Part shown: positions 52,045-61,689 of the stretch, in pieces | How the letters are laid out: every line of letters begins with the position of its first letter | How positions within the stretch are numbered: position 1 is the first letter of the stretch | Assembly (NCBI RefSeq): GCF_003932845.1 | Contig: NZ_RQZH01000006.1 | Coordinates: 1 to 64,000, forward strand | Origin: Prevotella sp. OH937_COT-195 | GTDB taxonomy: Bacteria; Bacteroidota; Bacteroidia; Bacteroidales; Bacteroidaceae | Reading direction: 5' to 3' | DNA length: 64,000 bases | The notes under the pieces: generated by a model | The model's database searches: none | The model's input: the letters and a program-made list of their open reading frames with translations, nothing else | Told to the model about the DNA's origin: nothing | Translations under genes and position numbers: made by a program

Positions 52045-52650
52045 ATGAAAATAAACAAATCGGAATTCAGCATAAGCAGTGCAACGGTAAATCAATGCCC
52101 GAACGAAAACAAGCCGGAATACGCTTTCATCGGGCGCAGCAACGTGGGCAAATCAAGTCTTATAAACATGTTATGCAACCACAAGGGGTTGGCAAAAACA
52201 TCGGCGACACCCGGCAAAACACTGCTCATAAACCATTTCATAATAAACAACGAGTGGTACATTGTAGATCTTCCGGGCTACGGATATGCCAAAAGATCTA
52301 AGACACAACGTAACAAATTAGAGCAGATGATTTCGTCATATATGCTGCAGAGGAAACAACTTACCAATGTATTCGTACTCATTGACATAAGGCATGAACC
52401 GCAGAAAATTGACCGCGAGTTCATAGATTGGCTCGGACAAAGTCAAATTCCTTTTGCCATCGTATTCACGAAAGGCGACAAAATTGCTCCGTCAAAGATT
52501 AAGCAGCAGGCACAAGCATACATGTCGAAACTTGAAGACACATGGGAAATACTGCCACCTTATTTTATATCAAGCGCGGAAAAGGCATACGGGCGTGAAG
52601 AAATACTCGACTATATTGAGAGTATAAACAAGGAGGTCAAGAAAGACTAA
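52045..52650 (+). CDS. engB: Ribosome biogenesis GTPase EngB/YihA
   Basis: About 201 residues from [20 protein letters not shown], with AAAAAGGA just upstream. GTPase motifs: [14 protein letters not shown] (P loop), TPGKT (switch), DLPGYGYAK and TKGDK. It acts in large-subunit maturation. It shares a transcript with the ABC-F gene 44 bp downstream. Confidence 0.95.
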   Translation: MKINKSEFSISSATVNQCPNENKPEYAFIGRSNVGKSSLINMLCNHKGLAKTSATPGKTLLINHFIINNEWYIVDLPGYGYAKRSKTQRNKLEQMISSYMLQRKQLTNVFVLIDIRHEPQKIDREFIDWLGQSQIPFAIVFTKGDKIAPSKIKQQAQAYMSKLEDTWEILPPYFISSAEKAYGREEILDYIESINKEVKKD

Positions 52651-52694
52651 AAGGAACAAACAGATTGTAAATCACATAAAATAAACATCAAAAA

Positions 52695-54500
52695 TTGGCT
52701 GTAATACCCTATCTCGACATTCAGAACCTCTCAAAGTCTTTCGGTGAACTGGTGCTTTTCGAAAACATAAACATGAGTATCGCCGAGGGGCAACGCGTTG
52801 GTCTGATAGCAAAAAACGGCACGGGTAAAAGTACGTTGCTGTCAATAATAAACGGTAACGAAAGATATGAAAGCGGAGAGATAATCTTCCGTAGAGACTT
52901 GCGAGTAGGTTATCTCGACCAGTCGCCGCATTTCGACCCAAACGAGAGTGTGCTTGACGCATGTTTCAACCATAAAGGCGAAGAAGAGAGCGTTTTGAAA
53001 GCAAAGCAAATCCTTACACAACTTAAGATAAGGAACCTCGATCAACCTATGCACGAACTAAGCGGAGGACAACAGAAACGGGTGGCACTTGCCAATGTTC
53101 TTATAACAGAACCAGACTTGTTGATTCTCGACGAACCGACAAACCACCTTGACCTCGAAATGATAGAATGGCTCGAGGGATTCCTGAACAGAGGAAACAA
53201 AACGCTGCTAATGGTTACACACGACAGGTTTTTCCTTGATCGCGTATGCAACATAATAATGGAACTCGATGACAATACGATATATACATATCGCGGAAAC
53301 TACAGTTATTATCTCGAAAAGAGACAAGAGCGTATAGACAACAAACGTTCTGAGATAGCACGAGCAAACAACTTGTACCGACGCGAACTTGAATGGATGC
53401 GCCGCCAACCGCAAGCACGCGGACACAAGGCACGCTATCGCGAGGAAGCATTTACCGATTTGGAGAGGATTGCCAAACAACGTATTGAAGACAGACAGAT
53501 GCGGCTACGACGCTCAAATGTGTATATAGGAAGTAAAGTTTTTGAATGCCAATATGTATCTAAATCATTCAATGCAGACACATCATCGCCAATAACAATA
53601 CTAAAAGATTTCTATTACAATTTTGCACGTTTCGAAAAAATGGGCATCGTCGGTAATAACGGCACAGGCAAAAGTACATTCATAAAACTATTATTGGGTA
53701 CGGAGAAAGCAGATAGCGGACGGTTCGACATCGGAGACACCGTGCGTTTTGGATATTTCTCACAAGAAGGACTGCGATTCAACGAACAACAGAAAGTGAT
53801 TGACATCGTAACCGACGTTGCCGAATATATCGACCTCGGAAGCGGAAGGCATCTCACCGCATCACAATTTTTGCAGCATTTCCTTTTCACCCCGGAACAA
53901 CAACACAACTATGTATATAAACTCTCCGGAGGAGAGAAAAGAAAACTGTACCTATGCACGGTACTTATGCGTAATCCGAATTTCCTCATACTTGACGAAC
54001 CGACAAACGACCTTGACATTCAGACACTGCAAATTCTCGAGGAATATCTGCAAGATTTTCCGGGATGTGTAATCGTAGTAAGCCACGATAGGTATTTTAT
54101 GGATAAAGTGGTTGACCATCTGCTCGTATTCAAAGGTAACGGAGAAATAAAAGATTTCCCCGGGAACTACACTCAATACCGACAATGGGCGGCAATGCAA
54201 AGCAAAGAAGAAGAGACAAAAAGAACAACAAAAAAGATAAACAACGGACAAAAACAAAATGACACGGCAAAGCAAAACAACAAACCGAGACGACTATCAT
54301 ACAAGGAACAACGGGAAATGCAACAATTAGAAAAAGAAATTGAAGCACTCGAAACTGAACAAAAAAAACTGGAAGAAGAACTTTGCAGCGGAACATTAAA
54401 CATAGAAGATCTCACAACAAAAAGCATACGACTGCCTAAACTGAAAGAAGAACTTGACGAGAAAAGCCTGAGATGGTTGGAACTTGCCGAGAAGATATGA
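52695..54500 (+). CDS. ABC-F family ATPase (Uup-like)
   Basis: A 601-residue soluble protein with two ABC domains and no membrane helices. Start TTG gives MAVIPYLDIQNLSKSFGELV, matching the usual family start. Walker A GLIAKNGTGKST and GIVGNNGTGKST, signatures LSGGQQKRVAL and LSGGEKRKLYL, Walker B LILDEPTNHLD and LILDEPTNDLD. The interdomain linker is charged, and the C-terminal ~90 residues are a coiled coil (KEQREMQQLEKEIEALETEQ) as in Uup. Probably acts on the ribosome or nucleic acid rather than in transport. Confidence 0.92.
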   Translation: MAVIPYLDIQNLSKSFGELVLFENINMSIAEGQRVGLIAKNGTGKSTLLSIINGNERYESGEIIFRRDLRVGYLDQSPHFDPNESVLDACFNHKGEEESVLKAKQILTQLKIRNLDQPMHELSGGQQKRVALANVLITEPDLLILDEPTNHLDLEMIEWLEGFLNRGNKTLLMVTHDRFFLDRVCNIIMELDDNTIYTYRGNYSYYLEKRQERIDNKRSEIARANNLYRRELEWMRRQPQARGHKARYREEAFTDLERIAKQRIEDRQMRLRRSNVYIGSKVFECQYVSKSFNADTSSPITILKDFYYNFARFEKMGIVGNNGTGKSTFIKLLLGTEKADSGRFDIGDTVRFGYFSQEGLRFNEQQKVIDIVTDVAEYIDLGSGRHLTASQFLQHFLFTPEQQHNYVYKLSGGEKRKLYLCTVLMRNPNFLILDEPTNDLDIQTLQILEEYLQDFPGCVIVVSHDRYFMDKVVDHLLVFKGNGEIKDFPGNYTQYRQWAAMQSKEEETKRTTKKINNGQKQNDTAKQNNKPRRLSYKEQREMQQLEKEIEALETEQKKLEEELCSGTLNIEDLTTKSIRLPKLKEELDEKSLRWLELAEKI

Positions 54501-54696
54501 GAAAAGGAATATAAAGTACTAAATTTGTAACATAAATTGATGATACCAAAAAAATATGTTTAATAAAAATATACTTACAGCACATGGGTTTAAAAAGAAA
54601 ACAATAAAAAAAACGCAAGTTCGGTATAGAGTGACATTTCGATATTTCTTTAAATGCTTTATTACAAGTATATTAATACCTCTGCAAAAGTAATTC

Positions 54697-54914
54697 CGCA
54701 TAGTACCATCTGCATATATTTTTTTATTGACATACATTCTTTTACGAGTTGATCACAAGAACGTTTGTCATTCGATGAAAACTATTTGGCAATTTAGCCG
54801 AAATTGGTGAGTAAAACCGCCGAAATTGGTAAGTAATTTCGGCGATATTGCATTACGATTAAGCACAAATGAGATATCGGTTCGGGGTAAAAAATGGTGC
54901 AAACAGTTAGAGAA
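54697..54914 (-). repeat. Dispersed intergenic repeat, copy C
   Basis: The clearest copy. Units start at 54797, 54819 and 54841 (exact 22-bp period): GCCGAAATTG, GCCGAAATTG, GGCGATATTG. CGCCGAAATT at 54818-54827 and AATTTCGGCG at 54835-54844 form a perfect 10-bp stem with a 7-nt loop. The flanks match copies A and B (TTATTGACATACATTCT, GAGTTGATCA, GATTAAGCACAAATGAGA). It lies in the 830-base gap between the ABC-F gene and rho. Confidence 0.8.
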
Positions 54915-55128
54915 TTCTGTAAAATTAGTCACTTATAAAGAGATCTTGTATTACTCTTTACAACTTTATTTCATATTTATCTTGTTCTGACAAAACAACC
55001 GATCAATATCTTTTTTTAAGTCTTTGAGCATCAAAATTATGAAACGTCTATCATAATTCACTATTCTTAAATGTATAAGTGCTTATAAAATAAAAGCTTA
55101 ACATGATTCATTTTACCTAACTTACGTT

Positions 55129-55176
55129 AAAAAAGAAGATGAATTATATTTGCCGGACATTCGTCTTCTGTTAAAA
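55129..55176. other. Possible hairpin in the ABC-F/rho intergenic gap
   Basis: GAAGATGAA near 55136 and TTCGTCTTC near 55162 pair with one G-T position around a loop that contains TATATTTG (55145-55152), a promoter-like box. Apart from repeat copy C and the rho leader, the remaining 54500-55330 sequence is AT-rich without a credible gene. Confidence 0.3.
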
Positions 55177-55243
55177 ATAACTAAACAGCCACTTGTTAAA
55201 CAAACAAAACAAAGACAAAACATGATTTTATAAAAAAAAGAAG

Positions 55244-55251
55244 TAACTTTG
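55244..55251 (+). promoter_or_regulatory. Distal -7 box of rho
   Basis: TAACTTTG, 78 bases upstream of the rho ATG; a transcript from here would carry the hairpin at 55274-55296. Confidence 0.5.
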
Positions 55252-55273
55252 CAGCGTTTTAATAAACATTCTC

Positions 55274-55296
55274 GTTGTTTCCATTCGTGAAACAAC
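55274..55296 (+). promoter_or_regulatory. Hairpin/operator between two rho promoter boxes
   Basis: GTTGTTTC (55274-55281) and GAAACAAC (55289-55296) are perfect 8-bp complements around a 7-nt loop. The dyad sits between the two -7 boxes, so it could be an operator for the proximal promoter or an RNA element of the distal transcript. Confidence 0.4.
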
Positions 55297-55305
55297 AAAC
55301 AATCT

Positions 55306-55313
55306 TAACTTTG
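55306..55313 (+). promoter_or_regulatory. Proximal -7 box of rho
   Basis: TAACTTTG, 16 bases upstream of the rho ATG, giving a leader of about 10 nt. Confidence 0.5.
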
Positions 55314-55329
55314 CATATTTAAATTACGT

Positions 55330-57312
55330 ATGTACACAATAGACGAATTATCATCTAAAGATATTTCCGAACTGGGAAATATTGCGAAAGAAATTGAAGC
55401 TGACGTGCAAGAAGGAGCAGATCAGCAAGGTCTTATCTATGCCATTCTGGACAAACAGGCTGTGCTCGAGAGCGAGAAAAATCTGCTTGGAGCAAAACGT
55501 CGTAGGACAAGGATACAGAAAAAAGACACAGACAGAGTATATTCTGTAAACGGAAAAGAAGGAGAAAACTTTGATACAAAAAAACAGAAACCTGCCGAAC
55601 AACAACAACTTTTCAAAGATATATTGGAAACTGATGCACCGATTGCTGAAGACAATTCAATAGAGGAAGTGGCGGAAGAACAAGTAAAGACACCGGCAAA
55701 GAAAAGGGGAAGAAAGTCGAAAGCCGAAATTGCTGCCGAAGAAGTCAGGAAAGCCATTGAAGAAAACAAAGAACAAGAAGAGGAGGTTTCTGAAATAAAC
55801 GAAGAAACTGTCGTGGAACAAAAGATTGACACAGAACAAATTCTTGAAAACGAAGAAGAATTTATTCCTGAAGAACGTTTTGAAACAGAAATTTCAGAAG
55901 GGCAAGACAACGAGGAAAATAATCTTATTCAACAACTACAGGCAAAAGTAAATGCACACAACGAGGCTGAAGAAATAAAACCTGTCGGATTGGAAGATAG
56001 TGTGTGGGAAGGAGATCCGGGGGATGGAACGGATTTCATAATATCCATAGACCTGCCAATAGAAGACCATGCCGCAATGCCTATCTACGACATGCTTGAC
56101 AATCCTACGACACCGTTGATGCAACCATTGCAACCCATACAACAGTTCATGCCTTTAAATAATGATGAAACAGAAATTGAAGACTTTGATTTCTCTGACA
56201 TAATAAATGCAAACGGAGTACTTGAGATTATGCCTGATGGATACGGTTTTATACGTTCGAGCGACTACAATTATCTTTCATCTCCCGATGATGTATATGT
56301 ATCGGCAGCACAAGTAAAACGTTACGGACTTAAAACCGGAGACGTACTTCAATGCAATGTACGACCGCCGCGTGAAGGAGAGAAATATTTCCCACTTACG
56401 AGCATCGATAAAATAAATGGCAGGGAACCTTCCGAAGTACGCGACCGCGTATCATTCGAACATCTCACACCACTATTCCCCGATGAGAAATATAACCTGT
56501 GCGGTAATCCCAAAACAACAAATCTTAGTACAAGAGTGGTAGATTTGTTTGCGCCCATAGGAAAAGGACAACGCGCATTGATAGTCGCACAGCCAAAGAC
56601 AGGTAAGACTATACTGATGAAAGACATAGCAAATGCTATAGCAGCCAACCATCCTGAGGCATATCTGATGATGCTTCTCATAGACGAACGTCCCGAGGAA
56701 GTCACGGACATGGCAAGAACCGTAAATGCAGAAGTTATTGCATCTACATTCGACGAGCCGGCAGAACGCCATGTTAAGATTGCCGGCATTGTGCTTGAAA
56801 AGGCGAAGAGAATGGTTGAATGCGGACACGATGTTGTAATTTTCCTTGATTCCATAACACGTTTGGCACGAGCATATAACACTGTTGCACCGGCAAGTGG
56901 AAAAGTACTAACCGGTGGTGTCGATGCAAATGCGCTGCAAAAACCGAAACGTTTCTTCGGTGCGGCACGCAACATAGAGGGTGGAGGTTCTCTTACGATT
57001 ATCGCAACAGCACTCATCGATACCGGCTCGAAAATGGACGAAGTGATATTTGAAGAATTCAAGGGCACCGGAAACATGGAATTGCAACTTGACCGCTCAC
57101 TGAGCAACAAGCGCATATTCCCGGCAGTGAACCTTGTGGCATCAAGCACACGTCGCGACGACTTACTGCAAGACAAAACAACCATAGACCGTATGTGGAT
57201 TCTTCGCAAGTATATTGCCGACATGACATCAATGGAAGCAATGGATACCATACACGACCGCATGGAAAGGACTCTGAGCAACGAAGAATTCCTTCTAACA
57301 ATGAATTCTTGA
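55330..57312 (+). CDS. rho: Transcription termination factor Rho with long acidic insertion
   Basis: A 660-residue hexameric RNA helicase, much longer than the ~420 residues of E. coli Rho. The order is Rho N-terminal helical domain (about 1-50), a low-complexity acidic, Glu/Gln/Lys-rich region (about 55-290, including [20 protein letters not shown]), an RNA-binding cold-shock-like domain ([20 protein letters not shown]), and the ATPase core (Walker [39 protein letters not shown]). The insertion matches the disordered region known in Bacteroides Rho. It ends at the strong hairpin 57336-57405. Confidence 0.95.
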   Translation: MYTIDELSSKDISELGNIAKEIEADVQEGADQQGLIYAILDKQAVLESEKNLLGAKRRRTRIQKKDTDRVYSVNGKEGENFDTKKQKPAEQQQLFKDILETDAPIAEDNSIEEVAEEQVKTPAKKRGRKSKAEIAAEEVRKAIEENKEQEEEVSEINEETVVEQKIDTEQILENEEEFIPEERFETEISEGQDNEENNLIQQLQAKVNAHNEAEEIKPVGLEDSVWEGDPGDGTDFIISIDLPIEDHAAMPIYDMLDNPTTPLMQPLQPIQQFMPLNNDETEIEDFDFSDIINANGVLEIMPDGYGFIRSSDYNYLSSPDDVYVSAAQVKRYGLKTGDVLQCNVRPPREGEKYFPLTSIDKINGREPSEVRDRVSFEHLTPLFPDEKYNLCGNPKTTNLSTRVVDLFAPIGKGQRALIVAQPKTGKTILMKDIANAIAANHPEAYLMMLLIDERPEEVTDMARTVNAEVIASTFDEPAERHVKIAGIVLEKAKRMVECGHDVVIFLDSITRLARAYNTVAPASGKVLTGGVDANALQKPKRFFGAARNIEGGGSLTIIATALIDTGSKMDEVIFEEFKGTGNMELQLDRSLSNKRIFPAVNLVASSTRRDDLLQDKTTIDRMWILRKYIADMTSMEAMDTIHDRMERTLSNEEFLLTMNS

Positions 57313-57335
57313 GAAAGTAATATTATATAAAAGAA

Positions 57336-57405
57336 AGAGAGTATAAAAAGAACAGTGTAAAACTACTTATTGTTGTAGTTTTACACTGTTCTTTTTATAC
57401 TCTCT
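57336..57405. terminator. Bidirectional terminator between rho and yitT
   Basis: Two perfect 31-base complementary arms (57336-57366 and 57375-57405) flank an 8-base loop. It lies 24 bases after the rho stop and between convergent genes, so it can serve both. Arms contain GAACAGTGTAAAACTAC and its complement. Confidence 0.85.
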
Positions 57406-57483
57406 CGGATTATGATATTATATTCGTTTTATGGAGTCAACCGAAAAGCATTCCGAAGAATCAGATATTTTTCCAAACATACT

Positions 57484-58419
57484 TTATTTGGGAGAACTAT
57501 TTTTCAGTTCCTGCATCATTTTCTGATGGTGCTTCTTCAACTTAAATTTATCGAATCCTTTACCATATACCCCCATAACTGCACTTTGTGTAACGAAAGC
57601 GTTTGGGTCTATCTCGTCAATTATGCGGTACAAAAGCCCTGCTTCCCTTTGTTTTGCGACAACCAACAACAATCTTATATTACTCCCGGTATAAAATCCA
57701 TGTGCATCTATTATTGTACATCCGCGGTATGGCGGTTCTGTAGTAATACGTTCGCATATTTCTTCATATTTCTCTGACATTATTAGAAGTTGTACCGAGC
57801 GTCTTCCGGAGTTTACTACTTGGTCTAACACGAACGCAATTATGATTAGTACGACATATCCGTAAATCACCTGTTCCCAGCTCTGCAACACAACGTAACT
57901 AAGCGTTACAATGATCATGTCAACCAGCAATATTACGCGCCCGAGCGAGATGTCGCGGTACTTATTAACTATTGCTGCAATAATGTCCGAGCCTCCGGCA
58001 CTGCCATTGAACGAAAGACCGAATCCTATGCCCACTCCACAAAACACCGCTCCTATTATACATGCCATGAACGGCTCGTTTGTAAGTATCGTAGGATTAG
58101 GGAAAATCTGACGGGAAATAGTGATAAAAAGAGTTAGAATCATTACTCCGTATATCGTCTTTATACAGAATTTCAGTCCAAGTGATCTCAGTGCAAACAC
58201 AAGCAGTATGGCATTTGCCAAAAAGTAAGTGACATAAATCGGTATTTCTGTTCCCCAAAACAGTATTGACGAAAGACCTGCCACTCCACCGGTAGCAATA
58301 TTGTTTGGCAGCAGAAATATCGTCCAGCCTATACAATATGACAGCATGCCCACTGCTATCATTATGTAGTCCATAATCTCTCGATACAAAATCGTCTTCT
58401 TGTTTCTTGTTTTCATCAT
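57484..58419 (-). CDS. YitT family membrane protein
   Basis: A 311-residue protein with about five to six membrane helices in the first 200 residues (LPNNIATGGVAGLSSILFWG, FGLSFNGSAGGSDIIAAIVN) and a C-terminal DUF2179 domain (TTEPPYRGCTIIDAHGFYTG, VAKQREAGLLYRIIDEIDPN). The family is widespread and poorly characterised; no transported substrate is established. Its C-terminus faces rho. Confidence 0.9.
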   Translation of the reverse strand: MMKTRNKKTILYREIMDYIMIAVGMLSYCIGWTIFLLPNNIATGGVAGLSSILFWGTEIPIYVTYFLANAILLVFALRSLGLKFCIKTIYGVMILTLFITISRQIFPNPTILTNEPFMACIIGAVFCGVGIGFGLSFNGSAGGSDIIAAIVNKYRDISLGRVILLVDMIIVTLSYVVLQSWEQVIYGYVVLIIIAFVLDQVVNSGRRSVQLLIMSEKYEEICERITTEPPYRGCTIIDAHGFYTGSNIRLLLVVAKQREAGLLYRIIDEIDPNAFVTQSAVMGVYGKGFDKFKLKKHHQKMMQELKNSSPK

Positions 58420-58557
58420 AACGTTAAACTAAATTTAAACATAATGTATATAAATGTATATATAAGTGGTTATATTGAATTTAAACGTGTATTATTTTCT
58501 CTAAATTATTTTGTTTTATCACGGAATGTTAATACCTACCTATAATTAATAGAAAAA

Positions 58558-58616
58558 GAAAGTGCGGCATTAAAAGTTTCGGAAATTACCGTAAACTCTT
58601 TTATTGCTGCACTTTC
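58558..58616 (-). terminator. Terminator after pgk
   Basis: Arms of 19 bases (58558-58576 and 58598-58616), 17 of them paired, around a 21-base loop; on the minus strand the stem ends in CTTTCTTTTTC. It lies 21 bases past the pgk stop. Confidence 0.65.
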
Positions 58617-58636
58617 CTTTTTACAGGTTCCTCTTA

Positions 58637-59887
58637 TTATTCGCCTTTTATGGCAGCTACCCCGGGAAGAACTTTCCCCTCGATGGCCTCAAGTAGTGCG
58701 CCACCGCCGGTTGAGATATAACTTACCTTATCTGCCATTCCGAATTTGTTTATGCAGGCAACTGAATCTCCCCCGCCAATCAAAGAGAACGCACCGTTTG
58801 CAGTTGCTTTCGCTATGGATTCTGCGATGGCTTTCGATCCTCCAACGAAATTATCGAACTCAAACACCCCTGCCGGACCATTCCAAAGTATTGTCTTTGC
58901 ACCTTCTATCGCTTCGGCAAATGCCTTTCGAGTTTCCGGACCGGCATCAAGGCCTTGCCAGCCTTCGGGTATGGCATTCGACCGTACCACTTGTGTCTTG
59001 GCATCATTCGAGAAACCGTCTGCTGCAATGCAGTCACTTCCGAGTATGAGGTTAACTCCGTTCTCCTTAGCTTTCTTCATAACGTTGAGTGCTACATCAA
59101 GTTTGTCAAGTTCAACGATAGAATTTCCTATTTCTCCGCCTTGAGCCTTGGCAAATGTATATGTCATGCCTCCGCAAAGGATAAGGTTATCCACTTTTCC
59201 GAGCAAGTTCTCAATTATTCCAATCTTGGTAGAAACTTTCGAGCCACCCATTATTGCAGTGAACGGGCGTTTGATATTGTCCAATATGGCATCTACGGCC
59301 TTTACCTCTTTCTCCATTAGATAGCCAAGCATTCGATTATCCTTGTCGAAAAATTCGTCTATGACGGCAGTAGAGGCATGTTTGCGGTGTGCCGTACCAA
59401 AAGCATCCATGACGTATGCATCGGCATAAGATGCAAGTTTCTTTGCAAAATCTTTCTGCGATGCTTTCATTACTTTCTTTGCTTCGTCATATTCCGGAGC
59501 ATCTTTATCAACTCCCACCGGTTTTCCTTCTTCCTCGGGATAGAATCGCAGATTTTCAAGCAACAAAGCCTCTCCCTCTTTCAGTTCCGCAGCCTCGTTT
59601 GAAGCATTGGCACAATCGGGTGCAAACTTCACTACAACCCCCAATGCCTTGCTTACCGCCGGCACAATCTGTTTCAACGAAAGTTTGGGATTAACTTTGC
59701 CCTTCGGCTTACCCATGTGAGACATCATTATTACAGAACCTCCGTCGGCTATAATTTTCTTCAGCGTCGGAAGTGCTCCGCGTATGCGAGTGTCGTCGGT
59801 TACGTTACCATTCTCATCAATGGGAACATTGAAATCTACGCGAACGATTGCCTTTTTACCGGCAAAATTAAATTGGTCAATTGTCAT
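58637..59887 (-). CDS. pgk: Phosphoglycerate kinase
   Basis: A 416-residue glycolytic enzyme producing ATP from 1,3-bisphosphoglycerate. [44 protein letters not shown] and [12 protein letters not shown] are present, with the nucleotide-binding [13 protein letters not shown] and [10 protein letters not shown] near the C-terminus. Length and motifs are standard. Confidence 0.97.
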   Translation of the reverse strand: MTIDQFNFAGKKAIVRVDFNVPIDENGNVTDDTRIRGALPTLKKIIADGGSVIMMSHMGKPKGKVNPKLSLKQIVPAVSKALGVVVKFAPDCANASNEAAELKEGEALLLENLRFYPEEEGKPVGVDKDAPEYDEAKKVMKASQKDFAKKLASYADAYVMDAFGTAHRKHASTAVIDEFFDKDNRMLGYLMEKEVKAVDAILDNIKRPFTAIMGGSKVSTKIGIIENLLGKVDNLILCGGMTYTFAKAQGGEIGNSIVELDKLDVALNVMKKAKENGVNLILGSDCIAADGFSNDAKTQVVRSNAIPEGWQGLDAGPETRKAFAEAIEGAKTILWNGPAGVFEFDNFVGGSKAIAESIAKATANGAFSLIGGGDSVACINKFGMADKVSYISTGGGALLEAIEGKVLPGVAAIKGE

Positions 59888-59934
59888 AGCTCTTAAAATA
59901 TAAGTTGTGTTTGTTATATGTTTTTTACTAATTG

Positions 59935-59942
59935 CAAAATTA
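59935..59942 (-). promoter_or_regulatory. -7 box of pgk
   Basis: Minus-strand TAATTTTG, 47 bases upstream of the pgk ATG. Confidence 0.5.
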
Positions 59943-60069
59943 AATAATTAAATTGACATCTGCTAATGGATAATGATTATTTTATCTTATTTTATGGAAT
60001 AACTGATTTATGTTATGTCTTTATGGAAAACAATGAGTTAACAATGATGTTTTTATGCCGGAAAAATGA

Positions 60070-60077
60070 TACCTTTG
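60070..60077 (+). promoter_or_regulatory. -7 box of queC
   Basis: TACCTTTG, 20 bases before the ATG at 60098. It lies downstream of the longer in-frame start at 59966, which is therefore unlikely. Confidence 0.6.
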
Positions 60078-60097
60078 CAGTCGTAAACAATATCATC

Positions 60098-60751
60098 ATG
60101 GAAAAGGACAGCATCATAATAGTAAGCGGCGGAATGGATAGCATCACACTGTTGTACGAATATAAGGAACGCATCGCACTCGGTGTTTCATTTGATTACG
60201 GAAGCAATCACAATGCTCGCGAGATACCTTTTGCACACCGACACTGCGAACATTTGGGCATTGAACATATCACAATAAACCTTGCTTTCATGCCAAGATT
60301 TTTAAAAAGTTCACTGCTTGACGGTGCTGGCGCAATTCCCGAAGGACATTACGCCGAAGATAACATGAAGTCCACGGTTGTTCCTTTCCGTAACGGAATA
60401 ATGCTCTCAATAGCAACCGGAATTGCAGAAAGCCGCGGACTGAAATATGTAATGATGGCTAATCACGGTGGAGATCACGCCATTTATCCAGACTGCACCA
60501 CCGAGTTTGTCGAGGCGATGAGCAAAGCGACCAAAGCAGGTACATTTCCCGGTATAGAAATACTTGCACCATACACCGGCATTACAAAAACTGACATAGC
60601 AAGGCGGGGTGACAAACTCGGCATAGACTATTCAAAGACGTGGAGTTGCTACAAAGGCGGAGAACATCACTGTGGCAAATGTGGGACATGCATCGAGCGG
60701 ATTGAGGCATTGCGCGATGCCGGAATATTCGACAATACGGTATATGACTGA
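60098..60751 (+). CDS. queC: 7-cyano-7-deazaguanine synthase QueC
   Basis: About 217 residues from MEKDSIIIVSGGMDSITLLY. The PP-loop SGGMDS binds ATP; PFRNGIMLSIATGIAESRGL and the zinc site CYKGGEHHCGKCGTC are typical. It converts 7-carboxy-7-deazaguanine to preQ0 for queuosine synthesis. No queD, queE or queF is adjacent, so the pathway is split in this genome. Confidence 0.93.
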   Translation: MEKDSIIIVSGGMDSITLLYEYKERIALGVSFDYGSNHNAREIPFAHRHCEHLGIEHITINLAFMPRFLKSSLLDGAGAIPEGHYAEDNMKSTVVPFRNGIMLSIATGIAESRGLKYVMMANHGGDHAIYPDCTTEFVEAMSKATKAGTFPGIEILAPYTGITKTDIARRGDKLGIDYSKTWSCYKGGEHHCGKCGTCIERIEALRDAGIFDNTVYD

Positions 60752-60752
60752 C

Positions 60753-61643
60753 CTATCTGTCCGTCTTCTTTTCCATTAGTCTCGCACTTATCGATCCGTA
60801 CTGGTAGTACATACAAAAGAACTGCCATAGCCACACCGGCGAACAGGCTGCGGAAGCAATGAATGCACCGGTAAAAATAAGCAACGGGACTGTATGTGGC
60901 ATACCGGATTGATCACCAAAATATATGCCGAGCGAATCTTGCAGACTTGCCACCGTAATCACCCATAACGGTGCGGCAAGAAGAATGGCAAGAAGAATGC
61001 CTATAAGCAGCGAAACAAAGATTGTAACGAACAATCCTCCATAGAAACGTATGCCGGTAAAGTAGTTTTTCCCAATTATGCTTGCAAACCTCACATTATC
61101 TTCTGCCATATATTTAATTCCGCTGTAACCTGTCGGAAGCAACAACAATGAAGTAATGATTGCTATGACAACTGCAATCAACACATGGAGAAGCAGCATT
61201 ACCTGTTTCCATATCACCACGAGCGAAATGCTTATTGAATAGAATAGTACAATGTCGGCAATGAACACCACTGCCGGTATGGCATAATATTTCATTGCTC
61301 TCGCAATGTTATGCCTTGTGCCTTGTTCTTTCAACACCGCCATGACGCTGCCTGAAGTGCATGCCGCAAGAATAAGAGTTGTCAACGAACCGGCTACCCA
61401 TACAAACCACAGGATAACGGTTTGTATATCTGTCGTGGCAGACGGCATCATCAGTGCTGCAGAAAATGCGACAGCCGTTGCCAACGATATGCCCAAAAGC
61501 CATGGCCAAAGACGTTTAATCCATAGTGTTGTGTTATCAGCCATAAGCCTGTATGCGGTTTTTGCAACAGCAGATTGGCTTCTACTCTTAACTTGGTTTT
61601 CTATTTTCAATGTTCCCATGTTCCAAATCATTATGTTTCGCAT
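60753..61643 (-). CDS. Membrane protein of unknown function downstream of feoAB
   Basis: About 296 residues with six predicted membrane helices (first near LWPWLLGISLATAVAFSAAL, last near LLIFTGAFIASAACSPVWLW). The start is uncertain: several ATG codons lie between 61619 and 61643 and a TTG at 61673. I recognise no family. The frame begins soon after the feoAB stop, and the pair likely shares a transcript; its stop lies 1 base from the queC stop. Confidence 0.65.
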   Translation of the reverse strand: MRNIMIWNMGTLKIENQVKSRSQSAVAKTAYRLMADNTTLWIKRLWPWLLGISLATAVAFSAALMMPSATTDIQTVILWFVWVAGSLTTLILAACTSGSVMAVLKEQGTRHNIARAMKYYAIPAVVFIADIVLFYSISISLVVIWKQVMLLLHVLIAVVIAIITSLLLLPTGYSGIKYMAEDNVRFASIIGKNYFTGIRFYGGLFVTIFVSLLIGILLAILLAAPLWVITVASLQDSLGIYFGDQSGMPHTVPLLIFTGAFIASAACSPVWLWQFFCMYYQYGSISARLMEKKTDR

Positions 61644-61689
61644 GTTATTGCAATTATATACCCTTTGTGGCAATACTTATTCTCGATAC

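Noticed and set aside
57412..57777. 121-codon plus-strand ORF opposite yitT
   Set aside because: It is antisense to the conserved C-terminal domain of YitT and has no motif.
59966..60097. 44-residue N-terminal extension of QueC
   Set aside because: It lies upstream of the promoter box at 60070-60077 and lacks similarity to QueC.
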